Numbered from the stretch's first letter, positions 54,277-64,000 are shown. The stretch is DNA of 64,000 nt from Halobacteriovorax sp. DA5 (GCF_002903145.1 NZ_PPDJ01000003.1:124001-188000), one strand, 5' to 3'. The notes: generated by a model from the sequence alone, not told the origin. Made by a program: numbers and translations.

Positions 54277-54467
54277 GTGACATTTTAGCACCGCTATTCT
54301 TTGTCATTTTTAATTCATTTCTTACATTTGCTTAACTTTAAGCATTATTGACCTATAAAAAAGACACCTAGGTTCTTAAATCATGTTTATTTTCTTATAA
54401 ATTACTCAATCAACAAGTTCACAAAAGGACTTGAAGAATTCCATAAGGAAGATTGGAGGAGAGGGTA

Positions 54468-55613
54468 ATGTCAGTAAGAAGTTCCATGTTTTTATTAGTA
54501 GTTGTTTCCACATTCTTAACAGTTTCATGTGGCCAAGGTGTTCCTGCTTCATCAAACGCAGATGTTTCGACAGGTTCAATCATCGTTGGTGATGTTAACT
54601 GGCAAGAAGTAATTGCTTTTGATGAATCATCAGAAGTTAGAAAGAATTCAAAAGCGGTAGCTGACATTCAATTTTCAAATACTGGCCGTTGTACTGGTTT
54701 CTTAATCTCAGACAATATTTTAATGACAAACCATCACTGCATCACTAGTGCTGCTGATGTTGTAGGAATGAAAGTTTTTATGAAACACGAAAAAGGTGTT
54801 TCAAAGTCTAACCAAGGTGAAATCAAATGTAGTGAATTTATCGGTAATGATGAGGAACTAGATTTTGCACTTGTTAAGTGTGAGGGAACTCCTGGACAGA
54901 CATATGGTAAGGTTGAATTAGATACAACTGAGCCAGTAGAAGGTGATAGTGTTTATGTTATCCACCAAAATTGTGATTACTACACAGACTATGATTGTGA
55001 CTGGACGAAGAAGGTTTCTGAAGGGAAAGTTGTTGGCCTAAGAGGAGATGTTCTATATGATGCGGATACATTGGGAGGATCTTCAGGTTCACCAGTATTT
55101 AGCGCAGACTCTGACAAGGTATATGCAATCCACCACGCTGGTTACGGCGGATGGGGAGGACGCGGAGTTTACAATGGTGCAGTATCAATGAGTCGAATTG
55201 TTCCTTTCATCTTAGAAAACTTCCCAAGTGTTTTAGCACAAGATCAAGATGATAGTGATTCTTCAGATACACCAAGCTCTGATAATAATACTGCTGAAAC
55301 GGCAACAGAGTTAGGATCAAGTTTCTCTCAAAATGTTGAAATCGATAGCGAAGAAGATGTTGATTTTTACAAAGCAGAAATGAAGGCCGGTGAAGTATTA
55401 GACTTTAAAATCTTTTTCTCTCATAGTGAAGGTGATCTAGACTTTGAAGTTTTAAAGAAAATGGGATCAAGTTATAAAGTTGTATCTCGTAAAGAATCTT
55501 CAAGTGACAATGAAGCAGTAAGGCTAAAAGTTAACTCTTCAAATACTTACTATATCAAAGTTTACGGTTATAAAGGGGCCAAGGCTCAATACAAAGTAGA
55601 ATTTAAAAAATAA
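54468..55613 (+). CDS. Trypsin-like serine protease lipoprotein with PPC domain
   Basis: This 381-residue protein has a lipobox FLTVSC (Cys21), then an S1/V8-type protease with catalytic His90 (TNHHC), Asp132 (ELDFALVKC) and Ser206 (GGSSGSP). A Ser/Asp-rich linker precedes a C-terminal PPC-like beta domain (SEEDVDFYKAEMKAGEV, YYIKVYGYKG). GGAGGAGAGGG precedes ATG 54468, preferred over TTG 54453. It is surface or periplasmic and may serve in prey or protein degradation, by inference. Confidence 0.9.
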   Translation: MSVRSSMFLLVVVSTFLTVSCGQGVPASSNADVSTGSIIVGDVNWQEVIAFDESSEVRKNSKAVADIQFSNTGRCTGFLISDNILMTNHHCITSAADVVGMKVFMKHEKGVSKSNQGEIKCSEFIGNDEELDFALVKCEGTPGQTYGKVELDTTEPVEGDSVYVIHQNCDYYTDYDCDWTKKVSEGKVVGLRGDVLYDADTLGGSSGSPVFSADSDKVYAIHHAGYGGWGGRGVYNGAVSMSRIVPFILENFPSVLAQDQDDSDSSDTPSSDNNTAETATELGSSFSQNVEIDSEEDVDFYKAEMKAGEVLDFKIFFSHSEGDLDFEVLKKMGSSYKVVSRKESSSDNEAVRLKVNSSNTYYIKVYGYKGAKAQYKVEFKK

Positions 55614-55618
55614 ATAAT

Positions 55619-55645
55619 AAGGCCTCCAATCGGAGGCCTTTCTTA
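55619..55645. terminator. Terminator after the serine protease gene
   Basis: AAGGCCTCC (55619-55627) pairs with GGAGGCCTT (55632-55640), followed by TCTT. It also lies at the 3' end of the convergent YheT gene. Confidence 0.8.
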
Positions 55646-56617
55646 TAGCTTCATTTTCAAAAAATCTAAAATACGATGTTCATACCAATAATATTTTTCA
55701 GAGGGAGATTTTATAAACCCTACGTGACCACCATTTTTTGGTACTTCGAGGTATAAATTACTTTTTCTTTGGGCCAATTCATATGGATAACTTTCTTCCG
55801 ATAAGAATGGGTCATCATAGGCGTTAAGAATATAAAATGGGACACGAATTTTTTCCAAGTGACTAATTGGTGAAGCTTCTTCTCTATAGTGATTACCGTC
55901 ACGATAGCCATAGATAGGCGCCGTAACATACTCATCAAAATCATCAATATGTTTAATACTTTTCACCTTATCTAGATCAACAGGAAGTTCCATAACCTTG
56001 GCCTTCTCGATCACTTTCTTTCTCATGGAATAAACAAAAACATGACGATAGATATGACGTGAAATTTCAGTTTTTAATTTCACTGAGCAACCATTTAAGT
56101 CCATTGGTGAAGAAAGAATAAAGCCGCGATAAATCTTATGATTAACAACCTCGGGGTGTCTTCCTAGATAATTTGCAGTAATTGCACCACCTAGACTAAT
56201 TCCCATTAAAGAGACATGCTCATATTCGTCAGAAACATTATCGACGAGAAATTTTAAGTCGTGATAGTCTTGAGCATTGTAAAACTTTTTAGTTCGATTT
56301 AGTGCTCCACCGCACGAGCGCATATCCCAGGAAATGACATCATAACCTTGAGAATTGAATTTTTTCATCATGTCCACAATATAGCGGTCTCGACCATTTC
56401 CTTCTAAACCGTGGGAGATGATGATGAGATGTTTGTTTTCAAGTGGAGAATTTGTTGTTGATCTATAGTAGCGTAGAAAGTCTCCATCTGGAGTTGTCAG
56501 TGTTCGCTTCTCAAATTTATGTCTAGGGGTTCTTCTTATAAAGAATGGAATGATCGTTTGTAAGTGACCATTTTGTAGAGACTGATGACAAGTGTATCTT
56601 GATTCGATGACAGGCAT
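55643..56617 (-). CDS. YheT-like alpha/beta hydrolase
   Basis: This 324-residue protein has the YheT layout: NGHLQTIIPFF, TPDGDFLRYY, HGLEGNGRDRYI, nucleophile elbow MGISLGGAITANY, a late DDPF and GGHVGF supplying Asp and His. The family comprises esterases/hydrolases with unclear substrate. It stands alone between terminators. Confidence 0.88.
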   Translation of the reverse strand: MPVIESRYTCHQSLQNGHLQTIIPFFIRRTPRHKFEKRTLTTPDGDFLRYYRSTTNSPLENKHLIIISHGLEGNGRDRYIVDMMKKFNSQGYDVISWDMRSCGGALNRTKKFYNAQDYHDLKFLVDNVSDEYEHVSLMGISLGGAITANYLGRHPEVVNHKIYRGFILSSPMDLNGCSVKLKTEISRHIYRHVFVYSMRKKVIEKAKVMELPVDLDKVKSIKHIDDFDEYVTAPIYGYRDGNHYREEASPISHLEKIRVPFYILNAYDDPFLSEESYPYELAQRKSNLYLEVPKNGGHVGFIKSPSEKYYWYEHRILDFLKMKL

Positions 56618-56660
56618 TACGCTTCCTCCATCTCAATATTATAACGCAAAAAGTGGAAAT

Positions 56661-56690
56661 AAAAAAAGGAGGTCAATGACCTCCTTTCTT
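56661..56690 (-). terminator. Terminator of the twin ABC ATPase gene
   Basis: AAAGGAGGTCA and TGACCTCCTTT are symmetric about 56674-56675, with an A-tract on the distal side that reads as T's on the minus strand. Confidence 0.75.
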
Positions 56691-56724
56691 ATGAATTTAT
56701 CTAAAAATTAGTTTAGAAAATTAA

Positions 56725-58431
56725 TTAAAGTAGTTCTTTAGGAACACCTTTCGGAATAGCGCTTAGAAGCTTCTTCGTGTACTCATCTTGTGGGTTACGA
56801 TAAACCTCGTGTGCTGGTCCGTACTCAACAATCTTACCTTTGTTCATAACACCGATTTCATCCGAGATGTACTTAACTACAGATAAGTCGTGTGAAATGA
56901 AGATATAAGTTAGACCTAGTTCATCTTGAAGATCTTGAAGTAGGTTAAGTACTTGCGCTTGAACCGATACATCTAGTGCAGATACTGACTCGTCACAGAT
57001 GATAAACTCTGGCTTAAGAGATAGGGCACGTGCAATACAGATACGTTGACGTTGACCACCAGAGAACTCATGTGGGTAACGATTAAGGTGATCACCTCTA
57101 AGTCCTACTTTTTCAAGAAGATCAGCTGCTACAGCATATCTTTCTTTCTTTGATCCACCAATTCCGTGAATTACCATTGGTTCTGTTACGATATCACCAA
57201 TAGTCATACGTGGGTTTAGAGAAGAGTATGGATCTTGGAAAATGATTTGCATTCTCTCACGCATCTCCCTCATTTCTTTTTTATTTAAATTAGTAACGTT
57301 AATTCCGTCATAAATAACTTCACCAGCAGTTGGCTCAAGTAGTCTTAGGATTGTACGACCAAGAGTTGTCTTACCACATCCAGATTCACCAACTAGACCA
57401 AGAGTACGACCTTTTCTAACTTGAATCGTTACATCGTCAACGGCCTTAAACCAGTCAACAGTACGACCAAAAATACCACCTTTAATAGGGAAGTGCTTGT
57501 TGAAGTTTTTAACTTCTAGAAGAACTGGATTATCTGTTTCGTTAATTGCTCTTGGTTTTTTCATTTCAAGGCTTGAAACATCAATATCTTCTTTTGCATT
57601 TAAGAAGTCATCTACAGTTAAAAGTCTAACTGGGTTTTCATCTAGACTTGGACGACAAGCTAGAAGTCCCTTTGTATATGGGTGTTGTGGATTTTCAAAA
57701 AGTGCTTTTGTTGTATTTTGCTCAACTAGGTCACCTCTAAACATAACCGCAACTTCATCAGCGATATCAGCAATTACTGCTAAATCGTGAGTGATGAATA
57801 GCATACTCATGTTGTGTCTTCTTTGAAGATCAAACATTAGTTCAAGAACTTGCTTTTGGATTGTAACGTCAAGAGCAGTTGTCGGCTCGTCACAAATTAG
57901 AAGTTCAGGCTCACATGCCATTGCCATCGCAATCATTACACGCTGCTTTTGACCACCTGACATTTGGTGTGGATATTTATCTACTGATTCTTTAGGAGAA
58001 GGAATACCTACTTCTTCATATAATTCGATTGTTCTCTTACGAGCTTCCTCTTTAGTCATTCCTTGGTGAAGCATAAGAACTTCATCAATTTGATTACCTG
58101 TTGTGAATACAGGGTTTAGAGAAGTCATTGGCTCTTGGAAGATCATTGCAATCTTATTACCACGAAGTTGTCTCATTCTTTCATTAGAAGCCTTAGTTAA
58201 GTCTTCACCATTAAAAAGAATTTCACCTTCACTGATTCTTCCAGGAGGGTTAGGAATAAGTCCCATAATTGCTAAAGATGTTACTGACTTACCTGAACCA
58301 GATTCACCAACAAGCCCAACAGTTTTTCCTCTTGGAATACTTAGGTTTAAGCTTTTTACGGCCTTAACTCTTTCATCTTCTGTTTGAAATTCAACTGTAA
58401 GGTTTTTAATTTCCAGCATATTCTCTGCCAT
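56725..58431 (-). CDS. Peptide ABC transporter ATP-binding protein, twin-domain (DppD-DppF fusion)
   Basis: This 568-residue protein has two ABC nucleotide-binding domains: Walker [11 protein letters not shown] with signature MSGGQKQR, and [11 protein letters not shown] with FSGGQRQR. Both carry the oligopeptide C-terminal extension ([22 protein letters not shown]). This matches YejF/GsiA-type fused ATPases of peptide importers. No permease or binding protein lies beside it, so partners must be elsewhere or it serves several. Confidence 0.92.
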   Translation of the reverse strand: MAENMLEIKNLTVEFQTEDERVKAVKSLNLSIPRGKTVGLVGESGSGKSVTSLAIMGLIPNPPGRISEGEILFNGEDLTKASNERMRQLRGNKIAMIFQEPMTSLNPVFTTGNQIDEVLMLHQGMTKEEARKRTIELYEEVGIPSPKESVDKYPHQMSGGQKQRVMIAMAMACEPELLICDEPTTALDVTIQKQVLELMFDLQRRHNMSMLFITHDLAVIADIADEVAVMFRGDLVEQNTTKALFENPQHPYTKGLLACRPSLDENPVRLLTVDDFLNAKEDIDVSSLEMKKPRAINETDNPVLLEVKNFNKHFPIKGGIFGRTVDWFKAVDDVTIQVRKGRTLGLVGESGCGKTTLGRTILRLLEPTAGEVIYDGINVTNLNKKEMREMRERMQIIFQDPYSSLNPRMTIGDIVTEPMVIHGIGGSKKERYAVAADLLEKVGLRGDHLNRYPHEFSGGQRQRICIARALSLKPEFIICDESVSALDVSVQAQVLNLLQDLQDELGLTYIFISHDLSVVKYISDEIGVMNKGKIVEYGPAHEVYRNPQDEYTKKLLSAIPKGVPKELL

Positions 58432-58585
58432 AGCATCTCACTTTTTAAACAATATTGATCAATTCTTGATTATAATAAAATCTTTTTGAAATCTTAATAG
58501 TAACTTAAATTTGTACCACTAACGACACATTATTTCACGACTTAATTCATCAAAAAATCTCGACAATTTACATGATTTCAGTGAC

Positions 58586-59239
58586 TTAGTATTCTACATA
58601 CTTACGAATTTGCTCTGTAAGGCCTTGTTGCGTTGTGACAATCTGCTCGCTATAAGCTTTTAAATCATCATTATTTAGACTTTCTACTTGAAAAGGCTGA
58701 CCGTAAGCGACGTAGATACGCCCAAAAGGTTTAGGAATTTTTGTTTTATCCCAGCTCTTACTGATGCAAAAGCGGCGAGTGGAAATAGATTGAATGCAAA
58801 GTACAGGTGTTTCACATTCATGACTTACAACGAGGATGCCTTTTTTTGGGACATAGCTTGGCCCGCGCGGTCCATCGACTGTAATAGCAGAATTAAGTCT
58901 GCTCTCATTTATTTGTTCGATCATTGATTGTAGTGCTTTTGCTCCTCCACGTGATGAACTTCCACGAGTTGGACTAAATCCTAATTTTGCAATTGTGTCT
59001 GCAGCTAGGCTTCCATCTTTTGATTGAGATGCCATTGTAATTAGTCCCGTATCAAGTTCTGTTAAAACTGAAGTCGGGTAATGCTCATGCCATACGGCCA
59101 GGGCGTAATTTCCATGATTTCCCATTTGTTTTGCCAGATCTAAGTTCTCAGGATTTAAAACAACAATTTTTGATGTGAACTTAACAAATCTTAGGTACCA
59201 AGAAACTAATGTAGGAACTAATTTTAATAATATAGACAT
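58586..59239 (-). CDS. DUF374 lysophospholipid acyltransferase-like protein
   Basis: This 217-residue protein has the DUF374 blocks AVWHEHYPTSVL, SQSKDGSLAADTIAKLGF, RGSSSRGGAKAL and TVDGPRGPSYVPKKGIL. The family is related to LpxL/PlsC acyltransferases and linked to lipid A or lipoprotein modification. A hydrophobic N-terminus suggests membrane attachment. It is monocistronic. Confidence 0.85.
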   Translation of the reverse strand: MSILLKLVPTLVSWYLRFVKFTSKIVVLNPENLDLAKQMGNHGNYALAVWHEHYPTSVLTELDTGLITMASQSKDGSLAADTIAKLGFSPTRGSSSRGGAKALQSMIEQINESRLNSAITVDGPRGPSYVPKKGILVVSHECETPVLCIQSISTRRFCISKSWDKTKIPKPFGRIYVAYGQPFQVESLNNDDLKAYSEQIVTTQQGLTEQIRKYVEY

Positions 59240-59461
59240 TTAATCATTATCTCAAAATTAAGATTCTTCGTAAATTAAGCAATTTAAAAAAAATCGGTGT
59301 TTATAAATTAGTCAATAATCTCTCAAAAAGTACATATAATGGGCAATGATGAAGATCAGCTGACTAAATTTTTACCTACGAATTACCATCTTTTAACTTA
59401 ATTAAGATGAGCGTCATCCATGAATCGACTATGATCAAATTAGAAAGAGTTCTCGACCAAT

Positions 59462-59475
59462 TAGCTCGGGAGCTA
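59462..59475. promoter_or_regulatory. Palindrome TAGCTC-GG-GAGCTA upstream of the TetR gene
   Basis: This perfect 6-2-6 palindrome lies 31 bp before the TetR start, a plausible autoregulatory operator. Confidence 0.4.
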
Positions 59476-59506
59476 CTTGTTCTACGCTGACCATGAAGGA
59501 GGTGTT

Positions 59507-60115
59507 ATGGCAGGTTTACGAGAAATCAAGAAACAGAGAACGAGAGAAATGATTCTAAAAAACTCAATGGAATTATTTACTCAAAAAGGGGTCGATGAAG
59601 TAGGAATGCGAGAATTGGCCCAAGTGTGTGGATTGGGGATTGGAACTTACTATAATTACTTTAAGTCGAAAGAGGATGTCATCTTCAGTCTATTTAGAGA
59701 AAATTTGAATTCTGCAATTACGAACAAGCCTTTCCGCGTTGAAGAGAATGAATCAAACGCTGATAATCTTGCAAATAATTACAAGGCGATTTTTCAAGAA
59801 TTAATGATTCACAAAAATATCGCTGATGAATTTTTATCTCTTGCGTACAATACAAAGAATATGGCCGATAATGACTCAGTCGCCGCTAGGTTGACCCCAC
59901 AGATTGTTGATCTTTATTGGGGATGGGTACAACCGTTGTTTAGAAGTGCTGGAATTATTATTCGCACAGAAGAGGAAGAAGGCTTTAGAAGAATGCTGTG
60001 GCATCACTTCTTATCTAGCTTTCATGCCTATACATCTTCATTTGGAGCTGAAGAGAGTATTGATTACATTCGCTTCACTTCTCGCCATCTATTAGGTGGC
60101 CTAAATTCAAATTAA
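59507..60115 (+). CDS. TetR-family transcriptional regulator
   Basis: This 202-residue protein has an N-terminal HTH (MILKNSMELFTQKGVDEVGMRELAQVCG..GTYYNYFKSKEDV) and a helical ligand domain. I use ATG 59507, with AAGGAGG upstream, rather than the earlier in-frame start. No obvious target operon adjoins it. A palindrome lies upstream and a terminator follows. Confidence 0.88.
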   Translation: MAGLREIKKQRTREMILKNSMELFTQKGVDEVGMRELAQVCGLGIGTYYNYFKSKEDVIFSLFRENLNSAITNKPFRVEENESNADNLANNYKAIFQELMIHKNIADEFLSLAYNTKNMADNDSVAARLTPQIVDLYWGWVQPLFRSAGIIIRTEEEEGFRRMLWHHFLSSFHAYTSSFGAEESIDYIRFTSRHLLGGLNSN

Positions 60116-60119
60116 TAGT

Positions 60120-60145
60120 AAGGGAGTTACGGCTCCCTTTTTACT
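60120..60145 (+). terminator. Terminator after the TetR gene
   Basis: AGGGAG (60121-60126) pairs with CTCCCT (60133-60138), followed by a T-rich tail. Confidence 0.8.
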
Positions 60146-60189
60146 TTAATTAAGTCTCCTCGTTCTAGAAGCTCTCCGAAAAGTAGGAT

Positions 60190-60474
60190 ATGCCCTTTAA
60201 AAAAATAATCTCAATCATATTCTTTATCATTCTCTTACTGTCATGCCTTGATGAGGGAGTGGATTCTCCGCTAAGAGCTCCGGCAAGTATCTATCAGTAT
60301 AAGGTTATCTCCTATACTTCTAGTGCAATTGAGTGTCGTGGCCATACCGATGAGAAGGATATTGAAGGAACACTCTTAGAGACAGTTCCTCTCGGTCCAC
60401 AAGGTCAGGCACCTACAAATATTTGTGGAGAAGAGTTAGGCACTTTAAATAGTGATAAGATACGCCTTTACTAG
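60190..60474 (+). CDS. Small lipoprotein, unknown
   Basis: This 94-residue protein has a strongly hydrophobic signal and lipobox (ILLLSC, Cys19). The mature part is ~75 residues with a second Cys pair possible. No family is recognised. The ribosome site is weak. It may be a small envelope lipoprotein, and it precedes the secreted DUF4105-like gene by 134 bp. Confidence 0.6.
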   Translation: MPFKKIISIIFFIILLLSCLDEGVDSPLRAPASIYQYKVISYTSSAIECRGHTDEKDIEGTLLETVPLGPQGQAPTNICGEELGTLNSDKIRLY

Positions 60475-60607
60475 ACTTCAATGAACCAATTCTAAATTGG
60501 CACCCCTATTGCAACATAATATTTCAAATAAAAGAAATTGAACGGAGTTTCAGCCTTCTACTGACTTTATTGCTGAACAAACTTTGTACAACTGTTTAAG
60601 GAATATT

Positions 60608-62659
60608 ATGCGAGACCTAATCTTTAAGAGTTTACTGACTACTTTATTAACAGGGGTGACTTTTGCTTATAGTGGGCAAATCCTAAAGCTTAATAAAGAC
60701 AGCGTTCCAAAAGAATTTACAAAAACTCTTGAAGTATTTATCGCACAAGTTGATGAAAAGATTCCTACATCAGTAAGAGAAGCTATTGGTGAGAAAATTG
60801 AAATTACTTTCTCTGATTTTAAAGAGAATAAAAATATTAGAAGTTTTCCAAAGGATCGTTGTAACGAATCAGTTCCAGTAAAATACGGAAGTGTAAGCTA
60901 CTTTGATCGCGATGAAATCAATATCTCTTCACTCTTTATAAAAGAGATTATTAACGGTGACGAGAGTGTTGAGCAGTTTAACTGTGGTCATAAGAATTAT
61001 GTAAGAAAAGCACAAGCTACAATCTTGCATGAATTGGCCCACCTTTATGATCTTAAAAAAGTTAGAACAAAAGAACATAAGAAAAAAGCAAAAATTTGTC
61101 GTGATGAAAAAGAAGATCGTAATCATGTAAGTGATGAGTGTCGAGCAATTCTATCCCAAGATACCAATAGAAACTCTATTAGTGGCCTATTTTCATTTTA
61201 CAAACTTGCAAACTGGAAAAAAGGATTCTTTTCTAAGAAAACGAAAAACTTATCGTCTAAAAGATCTGTCGACGCTTATGAATTTGAAAATTTAAAAGAG
61301 CATAACGCTGTAAATTTTGAATTTTTCCTAATGGATAAAGAGTACAAGTGTAGAAGACCGTCTTATTACAAATTCTATAGTGAGTTATTAAATCATATTC
61401 CGTTTCCTAATTACGATTGCAAGATCTTTTCTGAAATCGTTTTAGATGACTTAAAAGTTACTAGAGATATCGATCCAAGTCGTGTTTACCGAATCGATTA
61501 TTTACTTGCTTCAAAAGGTGACTCAATGATCTCAGGATTTGGTCACTCAATGTATCGTATTGTTCTTTGTGCACCTTTTAGAAAGAAGGTTGATGAGAAG
61601 TGTTTAAAAGACAAGCTTTATCATGTTGTTCTTTCTTACCGTGCCAATGTTACAGATATCAAAAGTGACATGTTAAAAGGTGTTCTTGGTGGATACGACT
61701 CAGTTCTATTCATGCTTTCTTTCCCTGAGGTTATTAATGAGTATAACGGAGGAGAGTTAAGGGATCTTATTAGCCAACCAATCTATTTATCTGAAGAACA
61801 AAAAACAGACTTCATCAATAAAGTGTTAGAGGTTTATTGGGAATATGAAGGTGACTATAAGTTTATCACTAATAACTGTGCTTCAGAGTCTAATGAGCTT
61901 TTTCAATCAGCTCTACCAAATAATGAATTTGCCTATGAGAGAGTAATCCTTCCTTATTCTCTGCTAGATAAATTTACTGAAAGTGAATTCTCTAAAGAAG
62001 AGGATTTAGAAGATACACAAAAAGCCCAAAAGCAAGGAATGTTCTTCCCAAGTGATATTGAACTTTTAAAAGAAGTTAAAACATCTTTATTTGGAGTTGA
62101 AGAATCAGACTACACTGTTAGAAGACGTCGTGTAGGTGGTGGCCGTGATCATAAATACAAAGAAGTAAAAAGAGAAAAATTTATTAAAGATATTTTAGAG
62201 GAATTTGATGTTGATCGTCTGTTTTCTAAATTTGAAGAATTAAATGAACTTAGCGAAACAGTTGATGTGGAAAGAAAACTTAATGATCTTTCAATCCTAA
62301 CAGGTGCAATCTTTAAAATTAAACAATCTTCAATTGATGAAGAGGTTGGGAACTTCCTGGATAAGAATATGGAAGAAGAAACACCGCTTGGTCTAAGAAT
62401 TAAAGAGTGGAATGAAATGAGAAAGTCTAGCCGTGTAAAGGCCAATGACTCAAGCTACGGAATTCCATTAGTCTTAAGAGACTCTGACTTTGATAGACAT
62501 AATGTGAAAAGCGCTGAGTTAGAGAAGATCGAAAATCAACTACTAGAAGACGTAAAAAGTAACTATGAAAAAGAAGTTCAAGATTTAGCACGATTACTAG
62601 ATCTAATTAGAAATATTCGTGATCAAGCAAGAATTATTTCAATGAAAGCATATAAATAA
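60608..62659 (+). CDS. Secreted DUF4105-like protein with HELAH metallopeptidase-like motif
   Basis: This 683-residue protein has a signal peptide (residues 1-20). The N-terminal half holds ATILHELAHLYD (HELAH 141-145), a gluzincin-like zinc motif. The middle part has ISGFGHSMYRIV and FITNNCASESNELF, the His and Asn-Cys pattern of DUF4105/Lnb N-terminal NlpC-P60-like domains. The C-terminus is charged and helical. ATG 60608 is preferred over TTG 60584. It is followed by two tandem secreted paralogues and may form an operon with them. Confidence 0.7.
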   Translation: MRDLIFKSLLTTLLTGVTFAYSGQILKLNKDSVPKEFTKTLEVFIAQVDEKIPTSVREAIGEKIEITFSDFKENKNIRSFPKDRCNESVPVKYGSVSYFDRDEINISSLFIKEIINGDESVEQFNCGHKNYVRKAQATILHELAHLYDLKKVRTKEHKKKAKICRDEKEDRNHVSDECRAILSQDTNRNSISGLFSFYKLANWKKGFFSKKTKNLSSKRSVDAYEFENLKEHNAVNFEFFLMDKEYKCRRPSYYKFYSELLNHIPFPNYDCKIFSEIVLDDLKVTRDIDPSRVYRIDYLLASKGDSMISGFGHSMYRIVLCAPFRKKVDEKCLKDKLYHVVLSYRANVTDIKSDMLKGVLGGYDSVLFMLSFPEVINEYNGGELRDLISQPIYLSEEQKTDFINKVLEVYWEYEGDYKFITNNCASESNELFQSALPNNEFAYERVILPYSLLDKFTESEFSKEEDLEDTQKAQKQGMFFPSDIELLKEVKTSLFGVEESDYTVRRRRVGGGRDHKYKEVKREKFIKDILEEFDVDRLFSKFEELNELSETVDVERKLNDLSILTGAIFKIKQSSIDEEVGNFLDKNMEEETPLGLRIKEWNEMRKSSRVKANDSSYGIPLVLRDSDFDRHNVKSAELEKIENQLLEDVKSNYEKEVQDLARLLDLIRNIRDQARIISMKAYK

Positions 62660-62690
62660 CAAACAAAAACAAAAAACAAAAAACAAAAAA
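62660..62690 (+). repeat. A-rich CAAAAA tract in leader
   Basis: Successive (A)CAAAAA units precede the AGAGGAG ribosome site of the next gene. They give an unstructured, C/A-only leader that may favour ribosome access. Confidence 0.5.
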
Positions 62691-62703
62691 AGAGGAGAAA
62701 ACT

Positions 62704-63657
62704 ATGAAAAAACTTACTGCAGCGACACTTATGACACTTATGGCACTTCAAGCAAATGCTATTGAGGTAAGAGATGCATCTCTTGGAGCATCTTCAAAGG
62801 TTTCTGAAGCTATTTATGATGCAGGAAAAAGTGCTACAGATAAAACGGTTGAAGTGGCTGACTTTACTGGTGAGCACCTAAAGGCATTTATTTCTAAGAA
62901 CTTAGAGTCATCTTATAAAGCTTCTGAAAAACTAGCTAAAGAAATCGTAAAGCTATCTGAAGTATCTAAGCCAGCTTTTCGTTTTACAGCTGATGGCCTA
63001 GCAATGGTATTTGAAATCTCTGGTAAAGGGACAAAGCAAACTTTAAAAGTGTCTAAGAAAATCTATATCTTCCTTGAGCCAACTCTTGAAGCAACAGGTG
63101 AATTTTTAACTGAACTTCTAGAGCTTGCATTTGAAGGAACATCAGAAGCATCAGAGCTAATTACTGACATTAATGAATTCCTTTCAAGAGTTCTTGAGAA
63201 GCCAATTGATATCACTAAGATGACTCTTGAAGAGATCTTTGAGCTAATCGGAAAAGCAAGTGAAAAGTCTACTCAAGCATCAGAGTTCCTTTTAGGTGCA
63301 GAAAACTTTGAAAAAGGTATTGAGTACTCAGGAAAAGGAATTTCTTTAACTTCAAATGGTATTGGAGCTGCGTTCTATCTTGTATCACAGGCAACTACTG
63401 GAATTTCTCAACTATTTGACTTCAATAGAAAAGAAAGAGAGCAAATTGAGCAAATGGTAGAAAGAGGTGACGTTGAAGGTCTTGCTGGGCTACGTGATCT
63501 AATTAGACACAATATCAATGAAGAAATTGTAAACGGTGAGGATCTTAATAAGCTTCTTGATGATAATGCGATCGATACTTATATCAAGCTTAGACTAACA
63601 GTTCCTAATCTTGAGAATAAGCTAGAGGAAATCTACGGACGTCAAATTGTAAAATAA
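62704..63657 (+). CDS. Secreted helical repeat protein, paralogue 1
   Basis: This 317-residue protein has a signal peptide (cleavage after ALQANA). The mature part is amphipathic helix with recurring SEKxxE/KASE-type turns (SKVSEAIYDAGKSATDKTVE, YKASEKLAKEIVKLSE). No family is recognised; it is apolipophorin- or late-embryogenesis-like in pattern. AGAGGAG precedes ATG 62704. A close paralogue follows after 24 bp, implying tandem duplication and shared expression. Confidence 0.75.
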   Translation: MKKLTAATLMTLMALQANAIEVRDASLGASSKVSEAIYDAGKSATDKTVEVADFTGEHLKAFISKNLESSYKASEKLAKEIVKLSEVSKPAFRFTADGLAMVFEISGKGTKQTLKVSKKIYIFLEPTLEATGEFLTELLELAFEGTSEASELITDINEFLSRVLEKPIDITKMTLEEIFELIGKASEKSTQASEFLLGAENFEKGIEYSGKGISLTSNGIGAAFYLVSQATTGISQLFDFNRKEREQIEQMVERGDVEGLAGLRDLIRHNINEEIVNGEDLNKLLDDNAIDTYIKLRLTVPNLENKLEEIYGRQIVK

Positions 63658-63681
63658 TAACTTTTTTAAAAAGGATTAATA

Positions 63682-64000
63682 ATGAAAAGAACAACTTCAG
63701 CTATTTTACTTACTCTATTATCACTTAATACAGTAGGTGCCGATATTAGAGATGCTGCATTTGATGCCTCTTCAAAGGTTTCAGAAGCAATCTATGATGC
63801 GGGCAAGAGTTCAACGAGACAAACGGTAAAAGTCGCAGACTTTACTCGAGAGAAGCTGGAAGCCTTAATTTCAAAAGGGCTGCAATCTTCGTACCGTGCT
63901 TCAGAAAAAGTAGCTGAAGAAATTATTAATCTTTCAGAATTTTCTAAGCCAGCATTCCGTCTAACTGCAGACGGAATTGCTATGGTTTTTGAAGTATCTG
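63682..64000 (+). CDS. Secreted helical repeat protein, paralogue 2 (cut by window end)
   Basis: The frame from ATG 63682 stays open to the window edge (106 codons). It has a signal peptide and then SSKVSEAIYDAGKSSTRQTV, FTREKLEALISKGLQSSYRA and SKPAFRLTADGIAMVFEVS. These closely match the preceding protein over the same region. AAAAAGGA precedes the ATG. The remainder lies outside. Confidence 0.8.
   Translation, partial: MKRTTSAILLTLLSLNTVGADIRDAAFDASSKVSEAIYDAGKSSTRQTVKVADFTREKLEALISKGLQSSYRASEKVAEEIINLSEFSKPAFRLTADGIAMVFEVS

Overview
This is AT-rich bacterial chromosome with SD-led genes, long runs of same-strand genes and many signal-peptide or lipobox proteins without clear families. 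I infer a marine or aquatic Gram-negative of the Bdellovibrionota type (Halobacteriovorax/Bacteriovorax-like). The support is the mix of DUF4105-like and helical secreted proteins, DUF374, OxyR with both redox cysteines and AT-rich coding. No rRNA or ribosomal-protein marker is present, so the assignment is tentative.

Left chromosomal arm (1-10,245). It opens with the 3' end of a DOPA 4,5-dioxygenase-family gene. Two tandem hemerythrin-like genes follow, then a LysR regulator divergent from the glutathione-dependent formaldehyde dehydrogenase/S-formylglutathione hydrolase pair, which reads as a formaldehyde/nitrosative stress cluster. A tightly overlapping three-gene operon comes next (beta-CASP/MBL ribonuclease, small P-loop ATPase, ATP-cone plus PD-(D/E)xK nuclease), then two secreted proteins of unknown function.

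Integrative element (about 10,246-35,036, ~24.8 kb). It has inserted into the anticodon arm of a chromosomal tRNA-Leu(CAA). The 3' half of that tRNA (57 nt) and its terminator lie at the left end. The 5' half (29 nt) and its promoter lie at the right end. The halves sum to 86 nt and restore perfect acceptor and anticodon stems. Inside the right end the element carries its own intact 86-nt tRNA-Leu(CAA), which would replace the broken one, next to a tyrosine integrase. Cargo from left to right: a two-TM protein and small HNH-type proteins; a type I restriction-modification operon with an extra half-size specificity gene and a YgjP-like metallopeptidase; an HNH/DUF2188 pair; a leftward module of small proteins with an AAA/SF3-like ATPase; a lipoprotein/PEGA envelope operon; a second tyrosine recombinase with an XRE regulator; and a primase-helicase. 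Several repeated motifs and ribosome-site hairpins lie between these genes.

Right chromosomal arm (35,066-64,000). This is mostly housekeeping: an alkylsulfatase-like MBL protein, SDR and acyltransferase genes, engB, a sigma54-type activator, a FliL-like protein, yicC-gmk-rel, leucyl aminopeptidase, a YdcF-like protein, RidA, malic enzyme, a sodium:solute symporter divergent from oxyR, a trypsin-like lipoprotein, a YheT-like hydrolase, a twin-domain peptide ABC ATPase, a DUF374 acyltransferase and a TetR regulator. The end holds a secreted DUF4105-like protein followed by two tandem paralogous secreted helical proteins, the second cut by the window edge.
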